Shown one piece after another: positions 25,262 through 34,870 of a stretch of 63,765 bases of DNA; position 1 is the stretch's first letter; each line of letters opens with the position of its first letter. The notes beneath the pieces are model-generated. The model searched no databases, was not told where the DNA came from, and saw nothing but the letters and a program-made list of their open reading frames with translations. The position numbers were made by a program, and so were the translations under genes. Origin of the DNA: an uncultured Alphaproteobacteria bacterium (lineage in GTDB: Bacteria; Pseudomonadota; Alphaproteobacteria; HIMB59; GCA-002718135); NCBI GenBank assembly GCA_902613275.1, contig CACMGM010000006.1:1-63765 (forward strand), given 5' to 3'.

Positions 25262-26794
25262 ATGAAGAAAAAAAATCAATTAAAAGTCTCCAGAAGAACA
25301 GTTATGAAAGGAGCTCTAGCTGCAGGTGCAATGATGTCTGCTGCTTCAATTCCTTCAAAGCTATTCGCAGGAGAATTTAATATTCCTGATCCTTTAAAAC
25401 CACTTCCAACAGATGGTGGTAATTTGAGATGGATAGATACTGGAGATATGAAAGGTGTTTTCTGGAATAAATTATTTCCTGAATATGCTGCTTCAAGAGG
25501 TATAACAATCGAATATGATGGATTACCATGGAAAGAAATTAATAAACTAATTCCACTTGCAGTAAGAAATGGAACTGTTCAAGATGTTTTCCAAATACCT
25601 CTTAATATGGATCCTGGTGTTGCTGTGTCTGAAGGTTGGGTACAACCATGGGATGACTATATTCCAAACTTAGAAGAATGGTTAGCTGGTTTTCCAGGTG
25701 GAGTTTATTTACCGGGAGTCAATCAATTTGGTGGAAAAACATATGGGATTTGTCTAACAGCAAATAAAAGAACTGGAACATGCTTGTTGTATAGTAAAAA
25801 GTATATGACTGAAGCAGGTTATGATCCTGAAGCTGGAAGAATGACATACTCTGAAATAAGAGATGCTGCAAAAAAAATTACTAAAAATGGTAATGGTCAA
25901 TATTATGGATGGATTATCGGTGGTAACCAGGTAAATCGTTGGGAAGATGTTGTTCATACTTTCGGACAAGTTGCTGGAGCTCATGGTGGAAGAGGTGGAT
26001 ATACAAATAGACACATCAGTTTTAAAACTGGAAAATTCCAAATTGCATCTGACCAATATATGGAAGCTGTAGAACTTCTTCTTCAGTTAAAATCTGACGG
26101 AAGTGCATTTCCTGGAGTTATGAGTATGAATGCTCCTCAAGCAAGAGCATTAATGCCTCAAGGTGCAGCTGGAATGATTTTCCAAGGACCTTGGTGTATC
26201 GGAGTTTGGGCAAAAGATGCTCCAAACTGGGAATATGGTATTGCAAGTGAGCCTGTTCCTGATGGAAAAGAAGCTCAACCATTGTACATTGCTGAAGGAG
26301 GTTCAAATACTTTCTGGTTAAGTAAAGATAGTAAAATGGGACCTTTTGCAGGTGATTTAATGCATTTCATGGGCACAGAACAAGGTCAAATTTATTGGGC
26401 ACAAACTGTTGGAGCTGCTGATCCAGCTGTAAACCCTACAGCAGTTGCAAAAGCTGGTTTGACTGGACAATCTGCTAAAGCACTTTCTATGTTTAATGAG
26501 AATTTGCTTGTTGGTCCAAATCCTATAGTTAGAAACAAAGATGTTGGATTAGTTGCAGCAAAAACTCGAATACCTGATCCTTCATTAGCATTGGTTATCC
26601 AAGGTTTATATACTGGTCAAATCAAAGATGTTGAAAAAGCACTTAAAGATTGTAACCAGAGATATGAGGATGAGTTAGACAGAGCTGTTGAAGAAGCAAG
26701 AGCTGAAGGTGCCAATGTTACCAGAGATGATTGGGTATTTCCTAATTGGGATTTATATTCAAACTATGGTGCAGATAAGTATTCTGAACTATAG
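25262..26794 (+). CDS. Tat-exported CUT1 extracellular solute-binding protein
   Basis: This 510-residue protein begins with a twin-arginine signal: SRRTVMK at residues 10-16, a hydrophobic stretch of Ala, Met and Gly, and a cleavage region near KLFAG. The mature part resembles family-1 extracellular solute-binding proteins for oligosaccharides, with LPWKEINKLIPLAVRNG and PQGAAGMIFQGPWCIGVW. At 510 residues it is longer than most of these proteins (about 400-430). A strong GGGAGG precedes the ATG. It heads an operon with two permeases and four sulfatases, so a sulfated sugar or glycoside is a plausible ligand. Ligand identity is inference. Confidence 0.87.
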   Translation: MKKKNQLKVSRRTVMKGALAAGAMMSAASIPSKLFAGEFNIPDPLKPLPTDGGNLRWIDTGDMKGVFWNKLFPEYAASRGITIEYDGLPWKEINKLIPLAVRNGTVQDVFQIPLNMDPGVAVSEGWVQPWDDYIPNLEEWLAGFPGGVYLPGVNQFGGKTYGICLTANKRTGTCLLYSKKYMTEAGYDPEAGRMTYSEIRDAAKKITKNGNGQYYGWIIGGNQVNRWEDVVHTFGQVAGAHGGRGGYTNRHISFKTGKFQIASDQYMEAVELLLQLKSDGSAFPGVMSMNAPQARALMPQGAAGMIFQGPWCIGVWAKDAPNWEYGIASEPVPDGKEAQPLYIAEGGSNTFWLSKDSKMGPFAGDLMHFMGTEQGQIYWAQTVGAADPAVNPTAVAKAGLTGQSAKALSMFNENLLVGPNPIVRNKDVGLVAAKTRIPDPSLALVIQGLYTGQIKDVEKALKDCNQRYEDELDRAVEEARAEGANVTRDDWVFPNWDLYSNYGADKYSEL

Positions 26795-26809
26795 TAATAC
26801 TTTAAATTT

Positions 26810-26838
26810 AAAGGCGAATATCAATATTCGCCTTTTTT
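26810..26838 (+). terminator. perfect hairpin plus T-run between binding protein and permease
   Basis: A 12-base perfect inverted repeat (AAAGGCGAATAT with ATATTCGCCTTT) followed by T's sits 7 bases before the permease start. Because the operon clearly continues, it probably acts as a partial terminator or 3' stabiliser for the binding-protein message. Confidence 0.88.
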
Positions 26839-26844
26839 AATTTT

Positions 26845-27759
26845 ATGAATAGAAAAACATTATTTCAGCAAATTTACGATGCCAGATGGTGTTATATATT
26901 CGTTTTTCCATGTCTTGTAATTACAAGTTTATTTGTTTTATACCCCATAGGAATGTCATGGTATTTTTCTCTTCTTGATTGGACAGGGTTTACCAAGGAT
27001 GCAAAATTTATTGGTTTTCAAAATTATATTGAAGCTGTTAATGATGAGTTTTTTTGGAATGCTTTTTTTAGATCATTTATATTTATGTTTGGAACAGTAC
27101 CTGTAAAAATTATTTTAGGTTTCATAATTGCAGTTTTTTTAAATAATCAAGTTTTAAAACTCGCACCATTTTTTAGAACAATTATTTTTATGCCTGTTGT
27201 TACAGCGATAGCGATAATAGGAATAGTAATGACATTTGTTTTTAGTCCTTTTAATGGACCAGCAAATAAATTTTTAATGGGAATGAATATAACATCTGGG
27301 CCAATAGATTTTTTAGGGGATCCAAATACAGTTTTACCAACTGTAATGGGTGTTTATGTGTGGAAGTGGCTTGGTATTACTATGATGTATTGGCTGGCAG
27401 CTTTACAAACAGTACCACAAGATGTTTATGACGCTGCAAAAATAGATGGTGCCCAAGGATTCAAATTATGGTTCCATATAATACTTCCTATAGTTTTACC
27501 TTTCGCAATTGTTATCGTGCTTGTTGAGGCTGTTGGTGCATTAAATGTATTTCCTTTAATCGAAACAATGACAGCAGGTGGACCTTTTTTTAGTAGTGAG
27601 GTTATGGAGGTTTATATTTTTAGAACTGCATTTGTTACTGACTCAGGAACTATGCCTAGACTTGGTTACGCGTGTGCTGCAGGAGTATTTTGGGGTGTTG
27701 CCGTTCTTTTTATAACTGTACTTCAAGGAATTTGGATAAGAAAAACAAGAAGATTATGA
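26845..27759 (+). CDS. CUT1 sugar ABC transporter permease (MalF/UgpA type)
   Basis: This 304-residue inner-membrane permease has six predicted helices and the EAA loop DAAKIDGAQGFKLWFHIILP, the site that contacts the ATPase. It belongs to the MalF/UgpA side of the CUT1 family, which import di- and oligosaccharides or glycerol-phosphate compounds. Its stop overlaps the start of the partner permease by 4 bases (ATGA). No ATPase gene accompanies the operon. Confidence 0.9.
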   Translation: MNRKTLFQQIYDARWCYIFVFPCLVITSLFVLYPIGMSWYFSLLDWTGFTKDAKFIGFQNYIEAVNDEFFWNAFFRSFIFMFGTVPVKIILGFIIAVFLNNQVLKLAPFFRTIIFMPVVTAIAIIGIVMTFVFSPFNGPANKFLMGMNITSGPIDFLGDPNTVLPTVMGVYVWKWLGITMMYWLAALQTVPQDVYDAAKIDGAQGFKLWFHIILPIVLPFAIVIVLVEAVGALNVFPLIETMTAGGPFFSSEVMEVYIFRTAFVTDSGTMPRLGYACAAGVFWGVAVLFITVLQGIWIRKTRRL

Positions 27760-28607
27760 GCAAATATCTAAATTTTATCGCTGAAAGAAATCAAATTAGA
27801 TATTTAGTAGTATCTGTAATTTTTTTAATCTTTTCTTTTTTTTGGATCTACCCTCTCTTGTGGGTTCTTTCTGCTTCTCTTAAAACTGATTTTGAAATCT
27901 GGGGAGGTCTAGGTTTAATTCCAGAAAAACTTATTTGGGAAAATTTTGAGAGGGCATGGTTTGGTGCAAATATGGGAAGATATTTTTTCAATACGCTCAT
28001 AATTACATTTTTCTCTGTAACTATTGTAGTAATAACCACTGGCATGTTTGGTTACGTTATTGGGAGATACTCATTTCCAGGAAAGAAAATATTAGTTGGA
28101 ATACTAATAAGTACAATTTTTATTCCTCAAGGTTATACAATTATTCCTATATTTGATTTACTCAACAACTTAAATCTATCTAAAAATCTGATTGGACTAA
28201 CACTTGCAACTGCTGGACATACACCTGTAATATACATATTGCTGTTTGCCGGATATTTTTCAAGAATTCCAGTTGAATTAGAGGAAGCAGCTAAGATGGA
28301 TGGAGCTGGTTTTATTAGAATCTTTGTCACTATAATGTTACCACTTACAAAACCAGTAGTTGCAACAGTTTCTATTCTACAAGTGCTTCATGCATGGAAC
28401 GATTTTCTTCTTCCTCTTGTAATAACACTTGCAAATCCTGGAATAAGAACATTATCTGTTGGAGTGTATGCTTTCAAGGGAGAATATTTTGTAGATTGGT
28501 CCGGAATGGCTGCAGCATCTGTAATAACAATTTTACCAATAATAGTTTTATTTTTATTTATGCAAAAATATTTTGTTGAAGGTGTGCAAGGAGCGGTAAA
28601 AGGTTAA
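27756..28607 (+). CDS. CUT1 sugar ABC transporter permease (MalG/UgpE type)
   Basis: This 283-residue permease (start ATG at 27756, overlapping the previous stop) has six helices and the EAA loop EEAAKMDGAGFIRIFVTIMLPL. It is the MalG-side half of the channel with the protein at 26845. The frame stays open upstream to 27672, but that extension lies inside the first permease gene and is Cys/Lys-rich, so it is not used. Its stop abuts the start of the first sulfatase directly, which ties uptake to desulfation. Confidence 0.9.
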   Translation: MSKYLNFIAERNQIRYLVVSVIFLIFSFFWIYPLLWVLSASLKTDFEIWGGLGLIPEKLIWENFERAWFGANMGRYFFNTLIITFFSVTIVVITTGMFGYVIGRYSFPGKKILVGILISTIFIPQGYTIIPIFDLLNNLNLSKNLIGLTLATAGHTPVIYILLFAGYFSRIPVELEEAAKMDGAGFIRIFVTIMLPLTKPVVATVSILQVLHAWNDFLLPLVITLANPGIRTLSVGVYAFKGEYFVDWSGMAAASVITILPIIVLFLFMQKYFVEGVQGAVKG

Positions 28608-30152
28608 ATGGGTAAAAAACCAAATATTTTATTAATTACTTCTGATCAGCAACATCACGATACAATTGGAAACTTTAATTCTAAAATTCAAACACCTAGT
28701 TTGGATAGACTTTGCAATGAAGGAATGAACTTTACTAGAGCATATTGTCCATCACCAGTATGTACTCCTTCAAGAGCAAGTATCATTACAGGACAATACC
28801 CTTCTTCTCATGGTGCATGGACCATTGGTGTTAAGTTAGAGGAAACAGTGGAAACTATTGGAGAGCTTTTATACAAAAATGGATACTCAACAGGCTTAAT
28901 TGGAAAAGCACATTTTCAACCCCTTACTTCAGTTCCAGGTCAAGAATCAATAGAAGGACAACCGACTCTTAGAGATTTAGAATTTTGGAAAAACTTCAAA
29001 GGACCTTGGTATGGTTTTGAACACATAGAACTTGCTCGTAACCATGCAGATGAAAGTCATGTTGGTCAACATTATGCAATTTGGATGGAACAAAACGGTC
29101 TCAGTGATTGGAAAGAGTATTTTCAACCAGTACCTGGTGAAACTTCTAAATACGCTCCTCCTATTGCTCGTGAATATGACTACTGGGCAAGACCTGATAG
29201 AGTTTGGCAGCTGGATGAAAAATATCACTATACAAACTGGACCGCAGAAAGATCAATTGAATTTTTAGATCAACAAAAAGATGACAAACCATTTTTTCTT
29301 TGGACAAGTTTTCAAGATCCTCATCCTCCATATGTATTAAGTGATCCATGGGCATCTATGTATAATCCAAGTGATATGTCACCAGGAACTTTAAAAGAAG
29401 GAGAGCACGATTTAAATCCACCACATTTTGGTAAAACACAAACAGCTAATCCTGATTTTGAAAATTGGCATTCACCATTTAATGCCCATGGATGTATGAG
29501 TCATTTATATCCTATTGAAGAATTAAAAAAAGATATGGCAATTTATTATGGCATGATTAGTTTTATGGATAAAAATATTGGAAAAATAATTAATAAGTTA
29601 GATCAAATTGGTGAGCTTGATAATACAATAATTATTTTTACTACTGATCACGGACACTTTATTGGACAACACGGTTTAATTGCAAAGGGACCTTTTCATT
29701 ATGAGGATATGCTCCGCTTACCCTTTATTGTTAGATGGCCTGGTAAAGTACCTCAAAATTCTTCATCATCATCTTTGTTAAGTTTAGTTGATCTTGCTCC
29801 AACATTTTTAAAGGTTGCAGGAATTGATATTCCAACTCAAATGCAAGGTGTTGATCAAACTGATGTATTTTATGGTAACGAGGAAAGTATACGTTCTCAC
29901 ATATTTGTTGAAAACAGACATAATCCAAAAATGCCACATTTAAAAACTTACATTAATGATAATTACAAAATTTCTATTTATAGAGAGGCAAACTATGGAG
30001 AGCTTTTTGATTTAGAAAATGATCCAAATGAATATAATAATTTATGGGACAATACGAACGCACAAACATTAAAAAAAGAATTATTATTTAAATTTGCGCA
30101 AGCAACACTAAAAGATGAAACATCAAAAATGAAAAGAGTTTCGGGCGCCTAA
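28608..30152 (+). CDS. cytoplasmic sulfatase, CTPSR type (sulfatase 1)
   Basis: This 514-residue alkaline-phosphatase-fold sulfatase has the formylglycine motif CTPSR at 52-56, so Cys52 must be oxidised by a maturation enzyme before it works. Metal site residues are Asp13 (SDQQ) and Asp347-His348 (TTDHG). The N-terminus MGKKPNILLITSDQQ starts straight into the first strand, with no signal peptide, so it should act in the cytoplasm. The Asp-Gln pair in place of Asp-Asp also occurs in choline sulfatases and phosphonate monoester hydrolases, which are alternatives. It follows two permease genes without a gap. It probably removes sulfate from an imported compound. Confidence 0.88.
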   Translation: MGKKPNILLITSDQQHHDTIGNFNSKIQTPSLDRLCNEGMNFTRAYCPSPVCTPSRASIITGQYPSSHGAWTIGVKLEETVETIGELLYKNGYSTGLIGKAHFQPLTSVPGQESIEGQPTLRDLEFWKNFKGPWYGFEHIELARNHADESHVGQHYAIWMEQNGLSDWKEYFQPVPGETSKYAPPIAREYDYWARPDRVWQLDEKYHYTNWTAERSIEFLDQQKDDKPFFLWTSFQDPHPPYVLSDPWASMYNPSDMSPGTLKEGEHDLNPPHFGKTQTANPDFENWHSPFNAHGCMSHLYPIEELKKDMAIYYGMISFMDKNIGKIINKLDQIGELDNTIIIFTTDHGHFIGQHGLIAKGPFHYEDMLRLPFIVRWPGKVPQNSSSSSLLSLVDLAPTFLKVAGIDIPTQMQGVDQTDVFYGNEESIRSHIFVENRHNPKMPHLKTYINDNYKISIYREANYGELFDLENDPNEYNNLWDNTNAQTLKKELLFKFAQATLKDETSKMKRVSGA

Positions 30153-30168
30153 AAATGAAAGGACTAAT

Positions 30169-31668
30169 ATGAGAATTTTATATGTAGATATTGACTCTTT
30201 AAGACCTGATCACCTGGGATGTTATGGTTATCATAGAAATACATCTCCAACGATTGATTCTATTGCTAATGAAGGAGTTAAATTTACAAATTTTTACTCA
30301 ACCGATACCCCATGCTTACCAAGTAGAACTGCTTTTTTTGGGGGAAACTTTGGCTATAAAACAGGAGTAGTTAATCACGGTGGAGAGTTCTCTGATATTG
30401 CTCCTCGAAAAAATATTTGGGATAGAGAATTTAAGGGAGGCCTAAGAGGTGAGTATGCCTTTACTTCACTTGGAAAAGTTTTACGAGATGCAGGTTATTA
30501 CACAGCCAGCATAAGTCCATTTCCAGAAAGACATACGGCTTATCAAGTCTGGTTTGGTTTTACAGAAACTTATGACACAGGAAAAGGTGGATTAGAAAAT
30601 GCCGATGAAGTCTATCCTGTTATAAAAAAATGGTTAGAGAATAATGGAGAAAAAGATAATTGGTTTTTACATGTTAACATGTGGGATCCACACACACCAT
30701 ATGATACACCAAAAGAATTTGGTAATCCTTTTAAAAACGATCCTATAGAAGATTGGGTAACAGAAGAATTGATTAAAAAACAAAGAGATAGTTTTGGACC
30801 ACACAGTGCAAGAGAAGTTCCAGGATTCGATGATGATCTTAGAGGTAAGTATACAATGGGTGTTGGGGAAATAAAAAACATTGCTGACGCTAAAGAACAA
30901 TTAGATGCTTATGATACAGGAATTAATTATGCAGATTTATATTTAAGTAAAGTTATTGAAGATTTAAAAAAAATGAATCTTTGGGATGATACTGCTATTA
31001 TTATATCTGCAGATCACGGTGAAAATCAAGGCGAGTTAAATGTTTGGGGAGATCATCAAACAGCAGATCATATTACTAATAGAGTTCCATTAATTATTAG
31101 ATGGCCAGGAATTACTGACTCAAATAAAGGCAGTACAGTAGAAAATAAATTTTATAATTTAGATTTAACTTCAACAATTTCTCAAATAGTATCTTCAACT
31201 CAACCAGATAGGTGGGATGGAATAAATTTCAGTGATAATCTTAAAGATAATACCTCTAAAAATGGAAGAGATTATTTAGTCATAAGTCATGGTGCGTGGA
31301 GTTGTCAAAGATCAGTGCGCTGGGATAATTGGTTACTCATTAGAACTTATGATACAGGTTTGAAAGATTTTCCAAAATATATGCTATTTGATATTGATAA
31401 AGATCCACACGAATTGCATAATATAGCTGAGCAGCATAAGGATTTAGTCTCTCACGGTATGTTTTTAATCGATGAGTGGATTGAAGAAAATATGTATGAG
31501 GCTGATAGAGGAGATCCACTTCAAGGTGTAATAAGGGAAGGTGGTCCTCATCATGCAAATATATTTTCAAAAGTCTGGAATACATATGTTGAACGTCTCG
31601 AAAAAACAGATAGAAAAAAGCACGCTGATAATCTTAGAAAATATAAAGGAAAACCTTTTAGTAAATAA
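30169..31668 (+). CDS. cytoplasmic sulfatase, CLPSR type (sulfatase 2)
   Basis: This 499-residue sulfatase has CLPSR at 49-53 with formylglycine precursor Cys49, the metal-binding DID at 7-9 and ADHGEN with Asp282-His283. MRILYVDIDSLRPDHLGCYGY opens directly with the active-site strand, so there is no signal peptide. The second half ends in a C-terminal subdomain with the usual sulfatase FDIDKDPHELHN block. AAAGGA lies 10 bases before the ATG. It differs clearly from sulfatases 1 and 3-5, which suggests a different position or linkage specificity rather than a recent duplicate. Confidence 0.88.
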   Translation: MRILYVDIDSLRPDHLGCYGYHRNTSPTIDSIANEGVKFTNFYSTDTPCLPSRTAFFGGNFGYKTGVVNHGGEFSDIAPRKNIWDREFKGGLRGEYAFTSLGKVLRDAGYYTASISPFPERHTAYQVWFGFTETYDTGKGGLENADEVYPVIKKWLENNGEKDNWFLHVNMWDPHTPYDTPKEFGNPFKNDPIEDWVTEELIKKQRDSFGPHSAREVPGFDDDLRGKYTMGVGEIKNIADAKEQLDAYDTGINYADLYLSKVIEDLKKMNLWDDTAIIISADHGENQGELNVWGDHQTADHITNRVPLIIRWPGITDSNKGSTVENKFYNLDLTSTISQIVSSTQPDRWDGINFSDNLKDNTSKNGRDYLVISHGAWSCQRSVRWDNWLLIRTYDTGLKDFPKYMLFDIDKDPHELHNIAEQHKDLVSHGMFLIDEWIEENMYEADRGDPLQGVIREGGPHHANIFSKVWNTYVERLEKTDRKKHADNLRKYKGKPFSK

Positions 31669-31680
31669 ATGTAAATAATA

Positions 31681-33048
31681 ATGAATACTAAATCTAAACC
31701 AAACATCATCGTATTTTTTACTGATCAACAACGTTGGGATACATCTGGTTTACATGGCAACCCATTATCCTTAATGGAAAACTTTGATCACTACGCTGTT
31801 GAAGGTACACACCTTTTTAATTCATTTACTTGCCAACCAGTTTGTGGGCCAGCAAGAGCTTCATTACAGTCAGGGATGTATGCAACGAAAACTGGATGTT
31901 TTAAAAATAGAATACCTTTAAAAAAAAATATTAAAACTCTAGCAAAATATTTATCAAAAGAAGGATATGCCACAGGATACATAGGAAAGTGGCACCTTGG
32001 TTCTTCAGAGCCAGTTAAAAAAGAGGATAGAGGTGGTTATGATTATTGGTTGGGATCAAATCTATTAGAATTTACATCTGATGCTTATGAAACATATGTA
32101 TATGATGGACAAAATAAAAAAGTTTTTCTCCCCGGGTATAGAGTTGATGCAATAACTGATGCCGCAATAAATTTTATAAAACTAAATCAAAAAAAACCAT
32201 TTTTTCTTTTTGTTTCACTTATTGAACCACACCATCAAAATAATACAGATGATTATCCACCACCGATTGGATACCGAGAAAAATATACAGGTAAGTGGTC
32301 GCCACCAGATCTATCATCCTTAGTCGGATCCTCTCCTCGACATTTAGGTGGTTATTATGGAATGGTTAAGAGAATAGATGAAGCTTATGGAAGAATGATT
32401 GATGTTATTAAAAGCTTAAAATTATTTGATGATAGTGCAATTATTTTTACATCTGATCATGGAAATAATTTTAAAACAAGAAATAGAGAATATAAACGTT
32501 CTTGCCATGAAAGTTCAATACGAGTCCCTACATCTTTAATTGGAAATGTTTTTCAACAAGGTGGACGTATAAAAGAACTAACCAACATATTAGATATTCA
32601 TGCAACAATATTAGACCTGGCAAAAGTAAAAAATACATCTCATTGTGATGGTAAATCAGTATTACCTTTAGTAAATAAAACTTCCAAAAAATGGGAAAAT
32701 GAAATTTTTATTCAAATCAGTGAAAGTCAATTAGCTAGAAGTCTGAGAACAGAGAAATGGAAATATTGTATTGCTGATAATGATTCTAGTGGAAATGATA
32801 AATCTTCATCTAACCAATACACTGAAACAAACCTATACGATCTTGATGCTGATCCATATGAATTAAACAATCTAATTGGCATTAGTACGTATGATGAAAT
32901 AACAGCCTCATTAAGAAAAAAGATTAAAAACAAAATTCAAAAAGTTGAAAATATTACATCCAAAATTAAAAAAGCTGAGAATATAAATAATCCTGGTCAA
33001 ATGGGATTAAACCCTGATTCTTTTCATCGATTAAAGAAAAAACTTTAA
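31681..33048 (+). CDS. cytoplasmic sulfatase, CGPAR type (sulfatase 3)
   Basis: This 455-residue sulfatase has CGPAR at 55-59, with Cys55 as formylglycine precursor and Ala in place of the usual Ser, an accepted form of the C-x-P-S/A-R motif. Asp15 (TDQQRWD) and Asp259-His260 (SDHGNN) are metal ligands, and YIGKWHLG near residue 100 is the typical family motif. There is no signal peptide. The last 40 residues are Lys/Asn-rich and probably helical. It is the third gene in a row of four sulfatases on one transcript. Confidence 0.88.
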   Translation: MNTKSKPNIIVFFTDQQRWDTSGLHGNPLSLMENFDHYAVEGTHLFNSFTCQPVCGPARASLQSGMYATKTGCFKNRIPLKKNIKTLAKYLSKEGYATGYIGKWHLGSSEPVKKEDRGGYDYWLGSNLLEFTSDAYETYVYDGQNKKVFLPGYRVDAITDAAINFIKLNQKKPFFLFVSLIEPHHQNNTDDYPPPIGYREKYTGKWSPPDLSSLVGSSPRHLGGYYGMVKRIDEAYGRMIDVIKSLKLFDDSAIIFTSDHGNNFKTRNREYKRSCHESSIRVPTSLIGNVFQQGGRIKELTNILDIHATILDLAKVKNTSHCDGKSVLPLVNKTSKKWENEIFIQISESQLARSLRTEKWKYCIADNDSSGNDKSSSNQYTETNLYDLDADPYELNNLIGISTYDEITASLRKKIKNKIQKVENITSKIKKAENINNPGQMGLNPDSFHRLKKKL

Positions 33049-33078
33049 TAATTATTTATTTCATATTAATCTATTTCT

Positions 33079-34590
33079 ATGAAAACAGTTTTCCTCTTAT
33101 TTGATTCATTAAATAAAAGAATGTTAAACTCCTATGGTGGTAAATATATTGAAACGCCAAATTTTAATCGATTAGCAGAAAAATCAGTTCAGTTTAATAA
33201 TCATTATATTGGTAGTATGCCTTGTATGCCTGCAAGAAGAGACATGCATTCAGGACGATTAAGTTTTTTGCATCGTGCATGGGGACCACTAGAACCATTT
33301 GATAATTCATTTCCAGAAATTTTACGTCTTAATGATACATACACTCATCTTGTCACAGATCATTATCATTATTTTGAGGATGGAGGTGCAACTTATCATA
33401 ATCGATTTAATTCTTGGGATTTTATCAGGGGACAAGAAAGCGACCCATGGAAAGCCATGGTACAACCACCGCTTGAAAAATTAAGAGAAAAATATCATCA
33501 ATCTCAATTAAATTTAACTAATAGAGAAACAGGATACTATCATTATGCAATAAATAGTGAGTTTATTAAAGATGAAAAAGATTTTCCTTCGGTTAAATGC
33601 TTTGAATCTGGTTTAGACTTCATCAATATTAATAAAGATGCTGATAATTGGTTTCTTCAACTAGAAACCTTTGATCCTCATGAACCTTTTTTTGCACCAG
33701 AGCGATTTAGAGAGAAATTAAAAACAAATTATACAGGCCCAAGATTAGATTGGCCTCAGTATGACAGAGTCAAAGAAACAGATGATGAGGTTGCAGAGTT
33801 AAAAGCCAATTACATTGCTTTAGTTGGACTATGTGATTATTTGCTTGGTACTGTTTTAGATTATTTTGATGAAAATAACTTATGGAATGACACTGCATTG
33901 ATCTTAACAACTGATCATGGTTTCATGCTTGGAGAACATGATTGGTGGGCTAAAAACAGAATGCCATTGTATAATGAAATTGCAAATATACCTTTCTATT
34001 TTTATCACCCTGAATACAAACAATATTCGGGAGAGCAAAGAAATGTTGTAACTCAAAACATTGATCTGATGCCAACATTCATGACATTGCACGGCCACAA
34101 TCTTCCTAAAGAAGTTAAAGGCAAGTCATTGCTAAACTTTTTAGATAAAGATAGTGAAAATGAACATTTCGCTTTGTATGGATATTGGGGCGGGGGTATA
34201 AATATTTCTGATGGAAACTATTCATATTTTCATTTTCCAGAAAATTTTGATCAATATGATAGAAGTAGATTTCAATATACATTGATGCCAACAAATATGA
34301 GGCAATTTTTTTCACATGAAGAATTGCAAACTGCTACCATGCATGAACCGTTTAACTTTACTAAGAATATTCCAGTCATGAAAGTTAACAGAATTCTTAG
34401 AAAATCAGATCCACATAAATCACTAGAAGATACTAAATGCGCACTTTATAATTTGAAGGAAGATCCCGGTCAAATACATCCTATTAATGATGAGGATTTA
34501 ATAAACAAATATAAAAATCTTATGCTGAATGAAATTAAAACATATGATCCACCAAAAGAATTATTAAAAAATTATTTTAAAGAAAATTAA
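33079..34590 (+). CDS. cytoplasmic sulfatase, CMPAR type (sulfatase 4)
   Basis: This 503-residue sulfatase has CMPAR at 49-53 with Cys49, Asp279-His280 in TTDHGFMLGEHDWW, and Asp9 in FDSLNKR. Position 10, usually a second acidic or Gln residue, is Ser here. There is no signal peptide. The motif RRDMHSGR just after the active-site helix and the long middle region up to residue 180 set it apart from the other four. A phosphodiesterase-like activity cannot be excluded, since the family shares its chemistry. Its stop touches the start of the 92-residue gene, so the two are coupled. Confidence 0.86.
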   Translation: MKTVFLLFDSLNKRMLNSYGGKYIETPNFNRLAEKSVQFNNHYIGSMPCMPARRDMHSGRLSFLHRAWGPLEPFDNSFPEILRLNDTYTHLVTDHYHYFEDGGATYHNRFNSWDFIRGQESDPWKAMVQPPLEKLREKYHQSQLNLTNRETGYYHYAINSEFIKDEKDFPSVKCFESGLDFININKDADNWFLQLETFDPHEPFFAPERFREKLKTNYTGPRLDWPQYDRVKETDDEVAELKANYIALVGLCDYLLGTVLDYFDENNLWNDTALILTTDHGFMLGEHDWWAKNRMPLYNEIANIPFYFYHPEYKQYSGEQRNVVTQNIDLMPTFMTLHGHNLPKEVKGKSLLNFLDKDSENEHFALYGYWGGGINISDGNYSYFHFPENFDQYDRSRFQYTLMPTNMRQFFSHEELQTATMHEPFNFTKNIPVMKVNRILRKSDPHKSLEDTKCALYNLKEDPGQIHPINDEDLINKYKNLMLNEIKTYDPPKELLKNYFKEN

Positions 34591-34869
34591 ATGCCCAAAA
34601 GACAAAAAGTTTTAGTTCTTTATTTAAAATTTCCAAGTCTAGAAGCTGAAGTTATTTCATGGGCTACTTTTGATGGTACTGGTCAAAAACTCCATATGAC
34701 AGGTGATAGTGACGAGCCTCCTTATCCTACAGGCCTCGACGCCTTATTAGATGGATGGAGATTATTTCAATCAAGTCAAGCCATCCCAGAGCATCCAGGA
34801 GAAGAATTTAGGACCTCATATTTAAAACATGAATTTTTTTTTGAAAAAATAGAACAAGGAGATTTTTAA
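34591..34869 (+). CDS. unknown 92-residue protein in sulfatase operon
   Basis: I do not recognise this protein. It has no signal peptide, membrane segment or Cys. It opens KRQKVLVLYLKFPSLEAEVISW, a predicted beta strand and turn, and then has a Gly/Pro/Asp-rich middle (TGDSDEPPYPTGLD). It ends in a helix-like segment DALLDGWRLFQSS and an aromatic strand KHEFFFEKIEQGDF. The size and all-soluble composition suggest a small binding or regulatory subunit. It is coupled directly to sulfatase 4 (no gap) and lies 1 base before the PhyH gene, so it probably works with one of them. Confidence 0.7.
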   Translation: MPKRQKVLVLYLKFPSLEAEVISWATFDGTGQKLHMTGDSDEPPYPTGLDALLDGWRLFQSSQAIPEHPGEEFRTSYLKHEFFFEKIEQGDF

Positions 34870-34870
34870 G

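Noticed and set aside
25754..26056. 100-codon minus-strand frame
   Set aside because: It is Ser/Cys/Ile-rich antisense to the Tat-exported binding-protein gene, with no domain.
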